In this document: positions 45,707-53,654 of the stretch, piece after piece | Layout: each line of letters begins with the position of its first letter | Position numbering within the stretch: position 1 is the stretch's first letter | NCBI RefSeq assembly: GCF_013839425.1 | Contig: NZ_JACDNP010000004.1 | Coordinates: 1-64,000, forward strand | DNA length: 64,000 nt | Origin: Halorhabdus salina | GTDB taxonomy: Archaea > Halobacteriota > Halobacteria > Halobacteriales > Haloarculaceae | Direction: 5' to 3' | Program-made: the position numbers and the translations under genes | Notes under the pieces: generated by a model | What the model saw: the letters and a program-made list of their open reading frames with translations, nothing else | Told to the model about the DNA's origin: nothing | The model's database searches: none

Positions 45707-45849
45707 TTCATTCCGACCCTCCCCGTCTGCTCGGGAGACCGGGGACGCTGGTTCCGCGCGTTCGTCGAGACGGGAGCATACACACGACTGGGCGCTTGGG
45801 GTGAATTTGTGTTTCGGTTTTCCGCGTCGGTCGCCGGTACCCGAACAGG

Positions 45850-45864
45850 CGAACATATTCGGCA
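45850..45864 (+). promoter_or_regulatory. NarO-type box upstream of nirK
   Basis: CGAACATATTCGGCA, with CGAA-N4-TTCG at 45850-45861, lies 37 nt before ATG 45899. Sequence, orientation and spacing equal those of the boxes at 34446 and 35871. The box marks activation by the anaerobic regulator NarO under low oxygen. Confidence 0.8.
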
Positions 45865-45898
45865 CTTGATTGACCAACTGTGGTCGTGATGTTTAGGT

Positions 45899-47014
45899 AT
45901 GCCTAATTCAGACGGTATCCTGGCGACGACGCGGCGGCGATTGCTCGGCGCGCTGGGGGCCGGCGGAACGGCCTCTCTTGCGGGCTGTGTGGCTGCGCCC
46001 GACGCCGGCGACGTGGCCGAGGAGGCGGACACGACGACCCGGCCGGCCCGCGAGACCGACGTCGACAGTGTGGCCGCCGATCCGACTGACATTCCCGAGC
46101 CGATCGGTCGTGACGAACCGGCGACCCACGAGATCACGCTCGAAGTCGAGGAAGTCACGGCCGAAATCGAACCCGGCGTCACGTTCGATTACATGACCTT
46201 CGGCGGGCAGGTGCCCGGGCCGATGGTTCGGGTCCGACGCGGGGACACCGTCGAGTTCACGATGGAGAACCTGCCCGACAACGCCATGCCCCACAACGTG
46301 GACTTTCACGCGATCTACGGGACCGGCGGCGGATCAGTTGCGACGACCGCCGCTCCGGGGGCCGAAAACAAGATGCGCTTCCGGGCTGAGTACCCGGGCG
46401 CGTACATCTATCACTGCGCCGTGCCGAACCTCGATTATCACATCAGTGCGGGCATGTTCGGCATGATCCTCGTCGAACCCGAGGCCGGCTTGCCTGCGGT
46501 CGATCACGAGTTCTACGTCGGCCAGCACGAGCTCTACACCGATCAGCCGACGGGCCAGGCAGGTCACCACGCTTTCGATATGGAGTCGATGGCCGCCGAG
46601 AACCCAAGCTACGTGTTGCTCAACGGTGAGAAGTACGCCTACGCCGCCGACCGCTACGGCCCCTTGGAAGTCGAGACCGGCGACACAGCCCGTGTGTACA
46701 TGGTCACCGGCGGCCCGAACCTTACCTCGAATTTCCACCCGATCGGCAACGTCTGGAGCGAGGCATGGCCCAACGGCGCGGTCGCCTCGACGCCCGACGA
46801 GTTCGTCCAGACAATGGCGGTCCCCCCGGGCAGTTGTTTCGTCGGCACGATGGACTTTCCTGTCCCCGAACGCGTCAAACTCGTCGATCACGCCCTCTCG
46901 CGGGTCGCACGCAAGGGCCTCATGGCCGAGATCGATGCTGTCGGCGAGGAACGACCTGACACATTCGATCCCGGCTTCGACGGGACCGACCACGCGGCTC
47001 CACACTACGAGTGA
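45899..47014 (+). CDS. nirK: Copper-containing nitrite reductase NirK
   Basis: 371 aa. Reduces nitrite to nitric oxide outside the membrane. A Tat signal with lipobox (TRRRLLGALGAGGTASLAGC) anchors it. The first cupredoxin domain has the type-1 copper ligands in MPHNVDFHA and YIYHCAVPNLDYHISAGMFGM (Cys, His, Met), and the type-2 copper His are in the same segments and in SNFHPIGNVWSEAW. Linker EFYVGQHELYT is typical. It is alone in its unit, driven by a NarO-type box; a halocyanin gene upstream can supply electrons. Confidence 0.94.
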   Translation: MPNSDGILATTRRRLLGALGAGGTASLAGCVAAPDAGDVAEEADTTTRPARETDVDSVAADPTDIPEPIGRDEPATHEITLEVEEVTAEIEPGVTFDYMTFGGQVPGPMVRVRRGDTVEFTMENLPDNAMPHNVDFHAIYGTGGGSVATTAAPGAENKMRFRAEYPGAYIYHCAVPNLDYHISAGMFGMILVEPEAGLPAVDHEFYVGQHELYTDQPTGQAGHHAFDMESMAAENPSYVLLNGEKYAYAADRYGPLEVETGDTARVYMVTGGPNLTSNFHPIGNVWSEAWPNGAVASTPDEFVQTMAVPPGSCFVGTMDFPVPERVKLVDHALSRVARKGLMAEIDAVGEERPDTFDPGFDGTDHAAPHYE

Positions 47015-47202
47015 CCGGGTCGAAGCAGTCCAGTATCTTATGTTTTGGCCGGATTTGGTCAGAAAGCGGTAAATGTTGCAGGGACCAGTGGCCAGAATTC
47101 GAGCGGAGAAGTCGCCTATCGGCCGGCAGGTCGACGGGCGTGCGTTCCCATGCCGTGAGAATCCACAGGACTCGTTTGTAGGTTTGCGGAGAAGAAGGGG
47201 TA

Positions 47203-47457
47203 ATGACAGACGACGCGAACACGTTCGAGGAGGGGGACCAGCCCCGTGGGCGAGCGTCCCGCGAGTGGGAGGTCTTCGTCCGAGCGGACATCGATGGACC
47301 GCTGACGCACGTCGGCAGTGTCACCGCCGAGGAGCGTGACGGCGCCCGCGAGCAGGCCGGGGCGCTGTTCGAGGATCCGGTCGCGATCTGGCTCTGCCCC
47401 GACGAGGCAGTCTTTCGGTACACCGACGACGCGCACACGCCGGGTGAGTCGGCATGA
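47203..47457 (+). CDS. Small radical-SAM-partnered protein (Htur_1727-like)
   Basis: 84 aa. Core sequence WEVFVRADIDGPLTHVGSVTAEERDGA then ALFEDPVAIWLCPDEAVFRYT matches my memory of a haloarchaeal family named after Htur_1727, annotated as a partner or candidate substrate of a neighbouring radical SAM protein. The arrangement also recalls PaaB-like small domains. Its stop overlaps the start of the next, radical-SAM-like gene (ATGA), so the two are coupled. It lies 188 nt downstream of nirK, in the same direction. Confidence 0.7.
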   Translation: MTDDANTFEEGDQPRGRASREWEVFVRADIDGPLTHVGSVTAEERDGAREQAGALFEDPVAIWLCPDEAVFRYTDDAHTPGESA

Positions 47458-48608
47458 TTCCCGTGAGTACACTGCTCGGAGACGACGCGGATGCAGCGAC
47501 TGTCGGTAGCCGGCAGCGGGGTGCGACGGTCGTCTGGCACGTGACCGGGGCGACCAACCTCGAGTGTTCCTATCGGCGGATTGGCGCGGGGCCGGGGCCG
47601 GCCGACGGCGAATTGACCACTGCCGAAGGGCAGGATTTGATCGACGATCTCGCTGCCTACGGGGTGGACGTTCTCCGGCTTGCCGGCGGGGAACCGCTCT
47701 TGCGCGATGATCTGGACGACTTGATCGATTACGCCACCGATGCCGGCCTGGAAACGGTCCTGGAAACCAACGGAACGCTGCTCACCGAAGACCGGGCGGC
47801 GGCGCTCGAATCGGCCGGCCTGACCGAAGTAGCCGTCGCCGTCGACGGACTCGACGAGCGTCACGACGAGATCTGGGGCCAGGAGGGGGCCTTCGATGAT
47901 GCGCTCGACGGGATCGCGGCGGTTCAAGCCGCCGACGTGCCGGTCACCGTGCGGTTCACGATCACCGACGAGAACGCCGGCGACATGGAGGAAGTGGTCG
48001 ATCTGCTGGCCCTGGAGGGCGTTGCCCGCTTCGAGTTCGCCCACTTGGAGTACGACGAGGAGGACGTGATGGACTTCGAAGTCGATCACGAAGCCCAGCG
48101 GCGGGCCGTCCGGCGGGTCTGTGACCTCACGCTGGACGCCCACGAGCGGGGCCACGAGGTCGAGACGCTGTTGACTGGCAATTACGCCGACGCGGGCTAC
48201 GTCTATCAGTACGCCCGTGAGGAACTCGGCGAGGATCGGGCCGCGGCCGTCCGGGACGCCCTGGAGGCGATCGGCGGCGACGCGGCCGGCGAGGCCATCG
48301 CCGACATCGATTACCAGGGCAACGTTCACCTCACTCCCGACTGGCAGCGATACTCGCTGGGCAACGTCCGGGATCGGCCCTTCAGCGCCATCTGGGAGGA
48401 CGAATCGAATCCCGTCCTGCGGAAACTCCGCGACCGCGAGGAGCACGTCCCTGATCGCTGTCCGAACTGTGATTACTACTCGATGTGTCGGGGCGGCTCG
48501 CGCCACCGCGCACTCGCCGCGACAGGCGATCTCTGGGCGCGAGACCCGCAGTGTTACCTGACCGACGAGGAGATCGGCCTCGACGATCCGTCCGTATCCG
48601 CGGATTGA
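47454..48608 (+). CDS. SPASM-domain pseudo-radical-SAM protein
   Basis: 384 aa. The fold is that of radical SAM/SPASM enzymes: VLRLAGGEPLLRDDL (GGEP), ETVLETNGTLLT and a C-terminal SPASM region CPNCDYYSMCRGGSRHRA ... DPQC with its cysteines in place. The AdoMet cluster motif, normally CxxxCxxC, reads TNLECSYR: only the middle Cys remains, so the AdoMet-binding cluster cannot form. It therefore is probably a binding or scaffold protein rather than an enzyme. Heme-biosynthesis radical SAM proteins (AhbC/AhbD) are possible ancestors given the nirK context (inference). Confidence 0.78.
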   Translation: MIPVSTLLGDDADAATVGSRQRGATVVWHVTGATNLECSYRRIGAGPGPADGELTTAEGQDLIDDLAAYGVDVLRLAGGEPLLRDDLDDLIDYATDAGLETVLETNGTLLTEDRAAALESAGLTEVAVAVDGLDERHDEIWGQEGAFDDALDGIAAVQAADVPVTVRFTITDENAGDMEEVVDLLALEGVARFEFAHLEYDEEDVMDFEVDHEAQRRAVRRVCDLTLDAHERGHEVETLLTGNYADAGYVYQYAREELGEDRAAAVRDALEAIGGDAAGEAIADIDYQGNVHLTPDWQRYSLGNVRDRPFSAIWEDESNPVLRKLRDREEHVPDRCPNCDYYSMCRGGSRHRALAATGDLWARDPQCYLTDEEIGLDDPSVSAD

Positions 48609-48723
48609 ACCAAGATCACGAGTGGGCGTCCTGTCAATCGGGCCACGATTCACGGACCGAAGTATCCCCCGAGTACTGCCGGAGACCGCGATGCTTTTGC
48701 CCCTACCGGCGCAATTCCGTGGT

Positions 48724-49410
48724 GTGCTATCGGTCGAGTTACACGCCCACTCGTCGCTGTCCTACGACGGTCGAGACTCCGTCGATGACTTGCTCGAACG
48801 GGCAGCATCTGCAGGACTCGATGCGCTGGCCGTGACCGATCACGACGAGATCGCAGCGAGTCTCCGGGCCGTCGACCGCGCCCCCGAGTACGGACTGCTC
48901 GGCATCCCCGGGATGGAAGTGACCAGCGCCGCCGGCCACGTTCTCGCGCTAGGAGTCGAGGAACCCATTCCAGAGGGATTGACATTCGGCGAAACGCTGG
49001 AGCGAATCCGTCGGCTTGGCGGCATTGCCGTCGTGCCCCATCCCTTCCAGGAATCCCGCAGCGGCGTGATGGCCCACGTCTCGCGGGCTGACCTGGCGGG
49101 AGCTGACGCAATCGAAGTGTACAACTCTCGACTGCTGACCGGCCGGGCGAATCGTCAGGCACGGACGTTTGCCCGCGAACACGGCGTCCCCGAAACCGCG
49201 GGGAGCGACGCCCACATTGCCGAAATGGTCGGGCGGGCGGTCACGCTCGTCGACGCCGAGGAGCGGTCAGTCGATGCCATTTTGACGGCCATGCGCAAGG
49301 GACGAACCCAGATCGATGGGCGGCGCACGCCCTGGCACATCAGCTTCCGGCAGGCCGCCGGCGGTGCCAAGCGCCGTATCCGCGCTCGTCTGGCGTCGCT
49401 ACTGGAGTAA
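48724..49410 (+). CDS. PHP-domain phosphoesterase
   Basis: 228 aa from GTG 48724 (MLSVELHAHSSLSYDG); the ATG at 48691 is 11 codons upstream, but CTTTTG near 48695 sits where a leaderless TATA element would be. Metal ligands of the PHP fold are present: ELHAHSSLS, VTDHDEI, VVPHPF and AGSDAHIAEMVG. Enzymes of this kind remove phosphates from nucleotides or small metabolites. The next gene starts 3 nt after its stop. Confidence 0.82.
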   Translation: MLSVELHAHSSLSYDGRDSVDDLLERAASAGLDALAVTDHDEIAASLRAVDRAPEYGLLGIPGMEVTSAAGHVLALGVEEPIPEGLTFGETLERIRRLGGIAVVPHPFQESRSGVMAHVSRADLAGADAIEVYNSRLLTGRANRQARTFAREHGVPETAGSDAHIAEMVGRAVTLVDAEERSVDAILTAMRKGRTQIDGRRTPWHISFRQAAGGAKRRIRARLASLLE

Positions 49411-49413
49411 CAA

Positions 49414-50529
49414 ATGGGTTCGAACGCGGACACCACATCGACGGGACCGCTCGATGGCACCGATCCCGAAACCGTCAGGGCGGCGATCGACGACGGGAAT
49501 CCGCTTCCAGGCACCCGTGGCTTTGCCGGACAGGTCGACGGGTATCTGGTCCGTGACGTGCTCGGTCGCCAGCCACTGTTTCTCGATGACGAGGACCAAG
49601 AGCGGTGGGCCTTCGACCCGACCGAGTTGGCCGACCCGACGCCGCTTCCGGCAGGACACGTCATCGATCCAGCGGGAGACCGGCGAGACGCCTGGACACT
49701 CCCGGATCCAGCCCCCCGGAGCGGAACCGCCGCCGTACAGGCCGTCGAAACCGCCATCGACGACGCGCTCGCCGCCGTCGACACCGACGGGCTGGCGATC
49801 GCGTTTTCGGGCGGCGTCGACTCGGCATTGCTGGCGGCCCGTCTCGACGCGCCACTGTACGTCGCCGGCTTTCCCGATAGCCACGATGTGCAGGCGGCCC
49901 AGGAGACAGCTAGACTCCTCGATCGCGAGGTACGCGTTGTCGAACTCGACCACGACGCGCTTGTCGAGACTGTCCCGCCGGTTGCAACCGCGACGGGGCG
50001 GACGAACGCGATGGCCGTCGAAATCGCCCTGCCGCTGTATCTGGTCGCCAAACGGGCGGCCGCCGACGGATTCGACCGACTGGCGGTCGGCCAGGGGGCC
50101 GACGAGTTGTTCGGCGGCTACGCCAAGATCGCTCGTGCACCCGAAGACCCACGCGTCGCCGCCGAGACAGTACGGGGCGCACGCCGAGAGGTGCTCGAAT
50201 CACTCCCAAACCAATTGACACGGGACGTGTTGGCGATCCGGGCAGGCGGCGTCGAACCCGTCGCGCCGTTGCTTGCTGATCGCGTCGTCAAGACGGGGCT
50301 GGATCTGCCGGGATCGCTACTGGTCGCCGATCGCGGCGAGCGGAAGTATGCCCTCCGACTCGCGGCCCGGGAGTGGCTGCCCGATCCGGTGGCTTTCCGG
50401 GAGAAAAAGGCCCTCCAGTACGGCAGTCTCGTCGCCCGTGAACTCGATCGGCTGGCTCGACAGGCTGGGTTCAAGCGACGAATGGACGATCACGTCACTC
50501 AGTACGTCGAATCGCTGCTTGCCACGTGA
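49414..50529 (+). CDS. Asparagine-synthase-like ATP pyrophosphatase
   Basis: 371 aa. The C-terminal two-thirds match the synthetase domain of asparagine synthase, with the PP-loop IAFSGGVDSALLAARL and AVGQGADELFGGYAKI. The N-terminal ~120 residues are too short for a full glutaminase domain and lack a catalytic Cys2 (the protein starts MGSNADTT), so it cannot use glutamine in the standard way. It may adenylate and amidate an unknown substrate. Three nucleotides separate it from the PHP gene. Confidence 0.8.
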   Translation: MGSNADTTSTGPLDGTDPETVRAAIDDGNPLPGTRGFAGQVDGYLVRDVLGRQPLFLDDEDQERWAFDPTELADPTPLPAGHVIDPAGDRRDAWTLPDPAPRSGTAAVQAVETAIDDALAAVDTDGLAIAFSGGVDSALLAARLDAPLYVAGFPDSHDVQAAQETARLLDREVRVVELDHDALVETVPPVATATGRTNAMAVEIALPLYLVAKRAAADGFDRLAVGQGADELFGGYAKIARAPEDPRVAAETVRGARREVLESLPNQLTRDVLAIRAGGVEPVAPLLADRVVKTGLDLPGSLLVADRGERKYALRLAAREWLPDPVAFREKKALQYGSLVARELDRLARQAGFKRRMDDHVTQYVESLLAT

Positions 50530-50646
50530 GTGTCTGGCAGTACAGACGCTTCGACAAATGCCGCCCGAAAAAATGCGGTCGATACGTCTCAGATACTGAA
50601 CCCCGGTCGCGAGGTGAAGTGCAAGTCGGTCGTAGTCCGTACTGCA

Positions 50647-50790
50647 ATGGCAGACTGCGATTTTGCAGGACAAGCCGCAGTTGTCACCGACGGCGCGTCA
50701 GGTGTCGGGCGTCAAACGGCAATCCAGTTCGCCGAGGCTGGCGCAAACGTCGTCGTGACCGACGTCGACGACGACCGTAGCGAAGACGTC
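50647..50790 (+). pseudogene. N-terminal fragment of a short-chain dehydrogenase
   Basis: From ATG 50647 the frame encodes MADCDFAGQAAVVTDGASGV followed by GRQTAIQFAEAGANVVVTDV, the NAD(P)-binding start of a classical SDR. After ~48 residues homology stops and the sequence becomes repetitive, with no Ser-Tyr-Lys active site. The gene was cut at this point, which coincides with the edge of the mobile region. Confidence 0.7.
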
Positions 50791-50818
50791 GGCAACGAGA
50801 CGAACGAAGTGAGTCGAG

Positions 50819-51369
50819 TGGACTCGCCGGACGACTCACTTCGTTCGTCTTCCGCGCCTTCGCTCGCTTGGCTCGCGAAGACGCCGGGATTTGAACCACG
50901 CGAAGACGGTCGTCTCACTATGCTCGACGCTGCGTCTTCTCTCATTCAAATCCCGACTCGAACATTCAGAAGTGCGTCGCTCGCGAGTTTCCGAGCGACA
51001 GAACGTATGGACTCGCCGGAAGAGCAAGCTCTTCCGAACCCTCGTTCGCTCCGCTCACGAGGACGGCGGGACTGAGCGGCGACACGTGTCGCCGCGAAGG
51101 TTGAGAGACGCCGTGGGTCTCTCTGGACTGAGCGAATCCGGAGGATTCGCGAAGGTCGCCGAGGGAACGAGTGACTGACCGAGCGAAGCGAGGGAAGGAA
51201 ACGAGTGGACTCGGTGGGATTTGAACCAAAGGAAGACGTTTCGGGCATGCGGCCTCACTCCGTTCGGCCGTTCCGGGGCTGCGACTTCCAGGGGTTCAAA
51301 TCCGGCCGTCGACGGTAATTCGCGCCGCTCGCGAACATGCTCGCGCCGCAGGAATTATGGACTCGGCGG
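50819..51369. repeat. Cluster of 12-bp repeats and T-arm-like sequences (att scars?)
   Basis: TGGACTCGNYGG-type sequence occurs at 50819-50830, 51008-51019, 51206-51217 and 51358-51369. Between the copies are tRNA T-arm-like sequences: GGATTTGAACC at 50887-50897 and 51217-51227, TTCAAATCCC at 50945-50954 and GGTTCAAATCC at 51293-51303. None folds into a whole tRNA. The cluster begins at a truncated SDR gene and ends 70 nt from an integrase gene. Repeated integration at a tRNA-derived site is the likely cause (inference). About 900 bp here hold no convincing intact gene. Confidence 0.5.
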
Positions 51370-51437
51370 GGAGCGGTTGGTTTAACAATCGGTGCGTGCT
51401 GGGATTCGTTCGCGGAGGTGAGTGCGTTGCTCATGGT

Positions 51438-52463
51438 TCAGTTGTCAAGGAACTCGCGTCTCGTCTCCATGCGTTCCCGCTCGGAACGCTGGTCGTAGTG
51501 CTGGTCAAGGACGTCCGAGGAGACGTTCATCCGATCGGTGACTATCTCTTCGGGGACGCCGTCGCGAAGGTGCTGAGTGATCGCCCCTCGGCGCACACTG
51601 TGGGGCGACTGCGAGCTCGGGCAACGGCTCGCCTTCGCGTTATCACGCATCCAGTCGCAACTCTCTGGATGCTTGTCGTGCGGGCAATCGGAGATCATGC
51701 AGGGTCGAGTCCAGCGATACAGCGTCTGGCGAATCGGAACCTCAGTCAGGCGACCCTGCCGGCTCGTGATCAGCGGCTCGCGACCGGCCGAATCGACCAC
51801 GTCGTGCCGATGATGTCGGATATAATCGCTGATCACCTGGACGTAGTGCTCGCCAACGGCGATCTTCCGCTCGGCAGCCGTGCCGTTCTTCAGTGGAGTG
51901 CTATCATCTGGACGGTGACGCAGCTGAAGGTATCGTCCCTCGGGATCGAAGTCCTCGAGGTCGAACGCTCGAAGGCTGCCCAGTCGTATCCCAGTGTGCC
52001 ACAGGATCGCGATGATAACGTGATCTCGGCTGGCGTACTGGAACCGATCAAGATACCGCAACAGGTCCTTAGCCTGGTCGGTCGATAGCTTCTCATCGCT
52101 GGTCTCATCTTCCGGATCGACCTCGGGGATAAGCACGCGCTCACGTAGTCCCTGCTCGACGGCGTCGATGCTGGCGCAGAACTCCAGGAACTTCCGCAGC
52201 GTCTGGAGAATGCCGACCAACGTGACCGTGCTGACTGCCTCGTAGCGGTCGCTGTTCCCGTTCGCTCGCCAGACGCGGAACTGATGGAGATCGCGACCGG
52301 TGAGGTCGTTCAAGTTCCCGATGTCCTCCGATTTGCACCACTCGACGAAGCTTCGAAGTCGGTACTTCTGGTTCTCGAGTGACTTCTCAGAGAGTTCGGA
52401 CTCACGAGAGTCCAGATACAGCTCGACGGCCTCCTGGGGACCAAGCGGCTGCAACTCACTCAA
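51438..52463 (-). CDS. Tyrosine recombinase (integrase)
   Basis: 341 aa. Residues 1-100 are a SAM-like core-binding domain (EAVELYLDSRESELSEKSL, YRLRSFVEWC). The catalytic domain has the first Arg in HTGIRLGSLRAFDL, the H-x-x-R box in SPHSVRRGAIT and the nucleophile in VLDQHYDQRS. An insert before the HxxR box carries CPHDKHPESC and a further Cys, probably a zinc site seen in haloarchaeal plasmid and virus integrases. It is the last gene of a leftward operon beginning near 54504 and lies next to the putative att cluster. Confidence 0.9.
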   Translation of the reverse strand: MSELQPLGPQEAVELYLDSRESELSEKSLENQKYRLRSFVEWCKSEDIGNLNDLTGRDLHQFRVWRANGNSDRYEAVSTVTLVGILQTLRKFLEFCASIDAVEQGLRERVLIPEVDPEDETSDEKLSTDQAKDLLRYLDRFQYASRDHVIIAILWHTGIRLGSLRAFDLEDFDPEGRYLQLRHRPDDSTPLKNGTAAERKIAVGEHYVQVISDYIRHHRHDVVDSAGREPLITSRQGRLTEVPIRQTLYRWTRPCMISDCPHDKHPESCDWMRDNAKASRCPSSQSPHSVRRGAITQHLRDGVPEEIVTDRMNVSSDVLDQHYDQRSERERMETRREFLDN

Positions 52464-52499
52464 GTTCGATCACCTCCCGATTGACCACCGTCAACAGCG

Positions 52500-52757
52500 T
52501 CAATCATCGGCGAACCTCCGGGCCGCGTCGAGATCGAGATCTTCGGCGATCGTCAGGACGTTCCCCTCGAGCGACTTCGCACGAGATTTCGGCGTCGGCC
52601 AGTCGTCGGGATCCTCGCCCATCGCGATCCTGTTAGCCCGCTGCTGCGTGCTGATCAACTCCAGGAGCGCAGCGTTCTGGACAGCCAGCCGGTCGCCGAT
52701 CTCCTCGAGCGCTTCGGACTGCCGCTGGAGCTCGGCCCGCATCTCGTCGTCAGTCAT
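52500..52757 (-). CDS. Small coiled-coil protein of the integrase operon
   Basis: 85 aa from ATG 52757, which overlaps the stop of the upstream gene by 4 nt. The first half is a predicted coiled coil (EMRAELQRQSEALEEIGDRL); the second half contains GEDPDDWPTPKSRAKSLEGN and ends in an acidic helix. It lies 36 nt upstream of the integrase gene. It could be an accessory factor for recombination or regulation; no family recognised. Confidence 0.65.
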   Translation of the reverse strand: MTDDEMRAELQRQSEALEEIGDRLAVQNAALLELISTQQRANRIAMGEDPDDWPTPKSRAKSLEGNVLTIAEDLDLDAARRFADD

Positions 52758-52939
52758 CGAGCATCGCCTCCGTCGTCCTCGACGAACAGCCCGATGGCGA
52801 GGATGAACACTCCGAACACGAGCCCAGGAACGATTCGGGCCGCATCCGGTCCCGCAGAGGGAACCGGAGGATGGTACCAAATATATCCGAACAGCAGCGG
52901 CGTCGCGATGATCGCAAGCACTCGCGAAAGGTCCGTCAC
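52754..52939 (-). CDS. 61-aa two-TM protein of the integrase operon
   Basis: Two hydrophobic helices (VLAIIATPLLFGYIWY and IVPGLVFGVFILAIGLFV) joined by a Pro-rich loop, with an acidic C-terminus. Both ends overlap neighbouring genes by 4 nt. Small membrane proteins like this are frequent in haloarchaeal proviruses. Confidence 0.65.
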   Translation of the reverse strand: MTDLSRVLAIIATPLLFGYIWYHPPVPSAGPDAARIVPGLVFGVFILAIGLFVEDDGGDAR

Positions 52940-53382
52940 TCACGATCACCACCGTCGAGACCGAGCGCTTCCAGGACGCGAGCGGTTCTGTTGCTCGGCT
53001 CGTAGCCCGTGATAAACGCTCGATGGCGGGCCAGGTCCCACGGGAGACCGTGGCCGTCCTCGGGAGTCGGGAGCGATAAATCGACGATCGTCTCGCCCTC
53101 GCGAAGGAACCAGTGCGCGCCCTCGGCGTCGTCGTAGACCTCGCCCCAGTCGAGGCGGTAGACCTCGAGGTCGCTGTCCTCGCCGCCCTGGGCGTGGAAG
53201 TACGCCTCGGCGAGGACGTAACACGACTCGGTGAGCGGATCCTCCGCGTCGCGGTAGTCTTCGTGACGGACCTCGGGATGATCGCGCACGTACTCGCGCA
53301 ATTGGCGGGCGGTCTCGTCCGGCTCGACGACGATCTCCGGGATCGTGTCGACGCCGACAGTGGGAAGGTCCGCGGTTGTCAT
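52936..53382 (-). CDS. Hypothetical protein of the integrase operon
   Basis: 148 aa from ATG 53382 (MTTADLPTVGVDTIPEIVV). Soluble and acidic. The sequence DPLTESCYVLAEAYFHAQGG, then YRLDWGEVYDDAEGAHWFLR, resembles haloarchaeal provirus-associated proteins of unknown role; the WG and HWFL aromatic residues suggest a compact alpha/beta fold. Coupled by ATGA overlaps on both sides. Confidence 0.65.
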   Translation of the reverse strand: MTTADLPTVGVDTIPEIVVEPDETARQLREYVRDHPEVRHEDYRDAEDPLTESCYVLAEAYFHAQGGEDSDLEVYRLDWGEVYDDAEGAHWFLREGETIVDLSLPTPEDGHGLPWDLARHRAFITGYEPSNRTARVLEALGLDGGDRE

Positions 53383-53654
53383 GCGTCCGAACCCTCCCGG
53401 TCGGCCGACCACTCACGATCCCACCCGTCGACGTCCCCTGGCGCGCCACAGTCCTCGCACGCGGCGACCGCCATCAGATCGCTGCCGGCGTAGTAAACGA
53501 CCGTATGCGTCGCCGAGCGGCGACACGGCGACGGCTCCTCGCCAGTCCAATGTTGACACTCTTCAGCGAGTGGATCGCTGTGGGCTCCGACGAACTCGGG
53601 GGCCTTCTCCGGGAGAACTGTGCCGTCGTCGTCGGTCAACGTGTTGGTACTCAT
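53379..53654 (-). CDS. Putative zinc-binding small protein
   Basis: 91 aa. Paired cysteines ECQHWTGEEPSPCRRSATH and AACEDCGAP form a probable single zinc site between short beta strands. Such C2-type and His-containing knuckles often bind nucleic acid. Overlaps both neighbours by 4 nt in the leftward operon. Confidence 0.65.
   Translation of the reverse strand: MSTNTLTDDDGTVLPEKAPEFVGAHSDPLAEECQHWTGEEPSPCRRSATHTVVYYAGSDLMAVAACEDCGAPGDVDGWDREWSADREGSDA

Noticed and set aside
46920..48653. Open frame of 577 codons on the minus strand
   Set aside because: Antisense to the pseudo-radical-SAM and small partner genes; composition is Arg/Val/Gly-rich and shadow-like.
50530..51075. 181-codon plus-strand frame as an intact gene
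   Set aside because: Only residues from ATG 50647 for ~48 codons match an SDR; the rest translates repeats and is rich in Ser/Arg without structure.
51216..51303. Possible tRNA genes based on T-arm sequences
   Set aside because: The T stems have mismatches and no anticodon, D arm or matching acceptor 5' strand could be found, so these are fragments.
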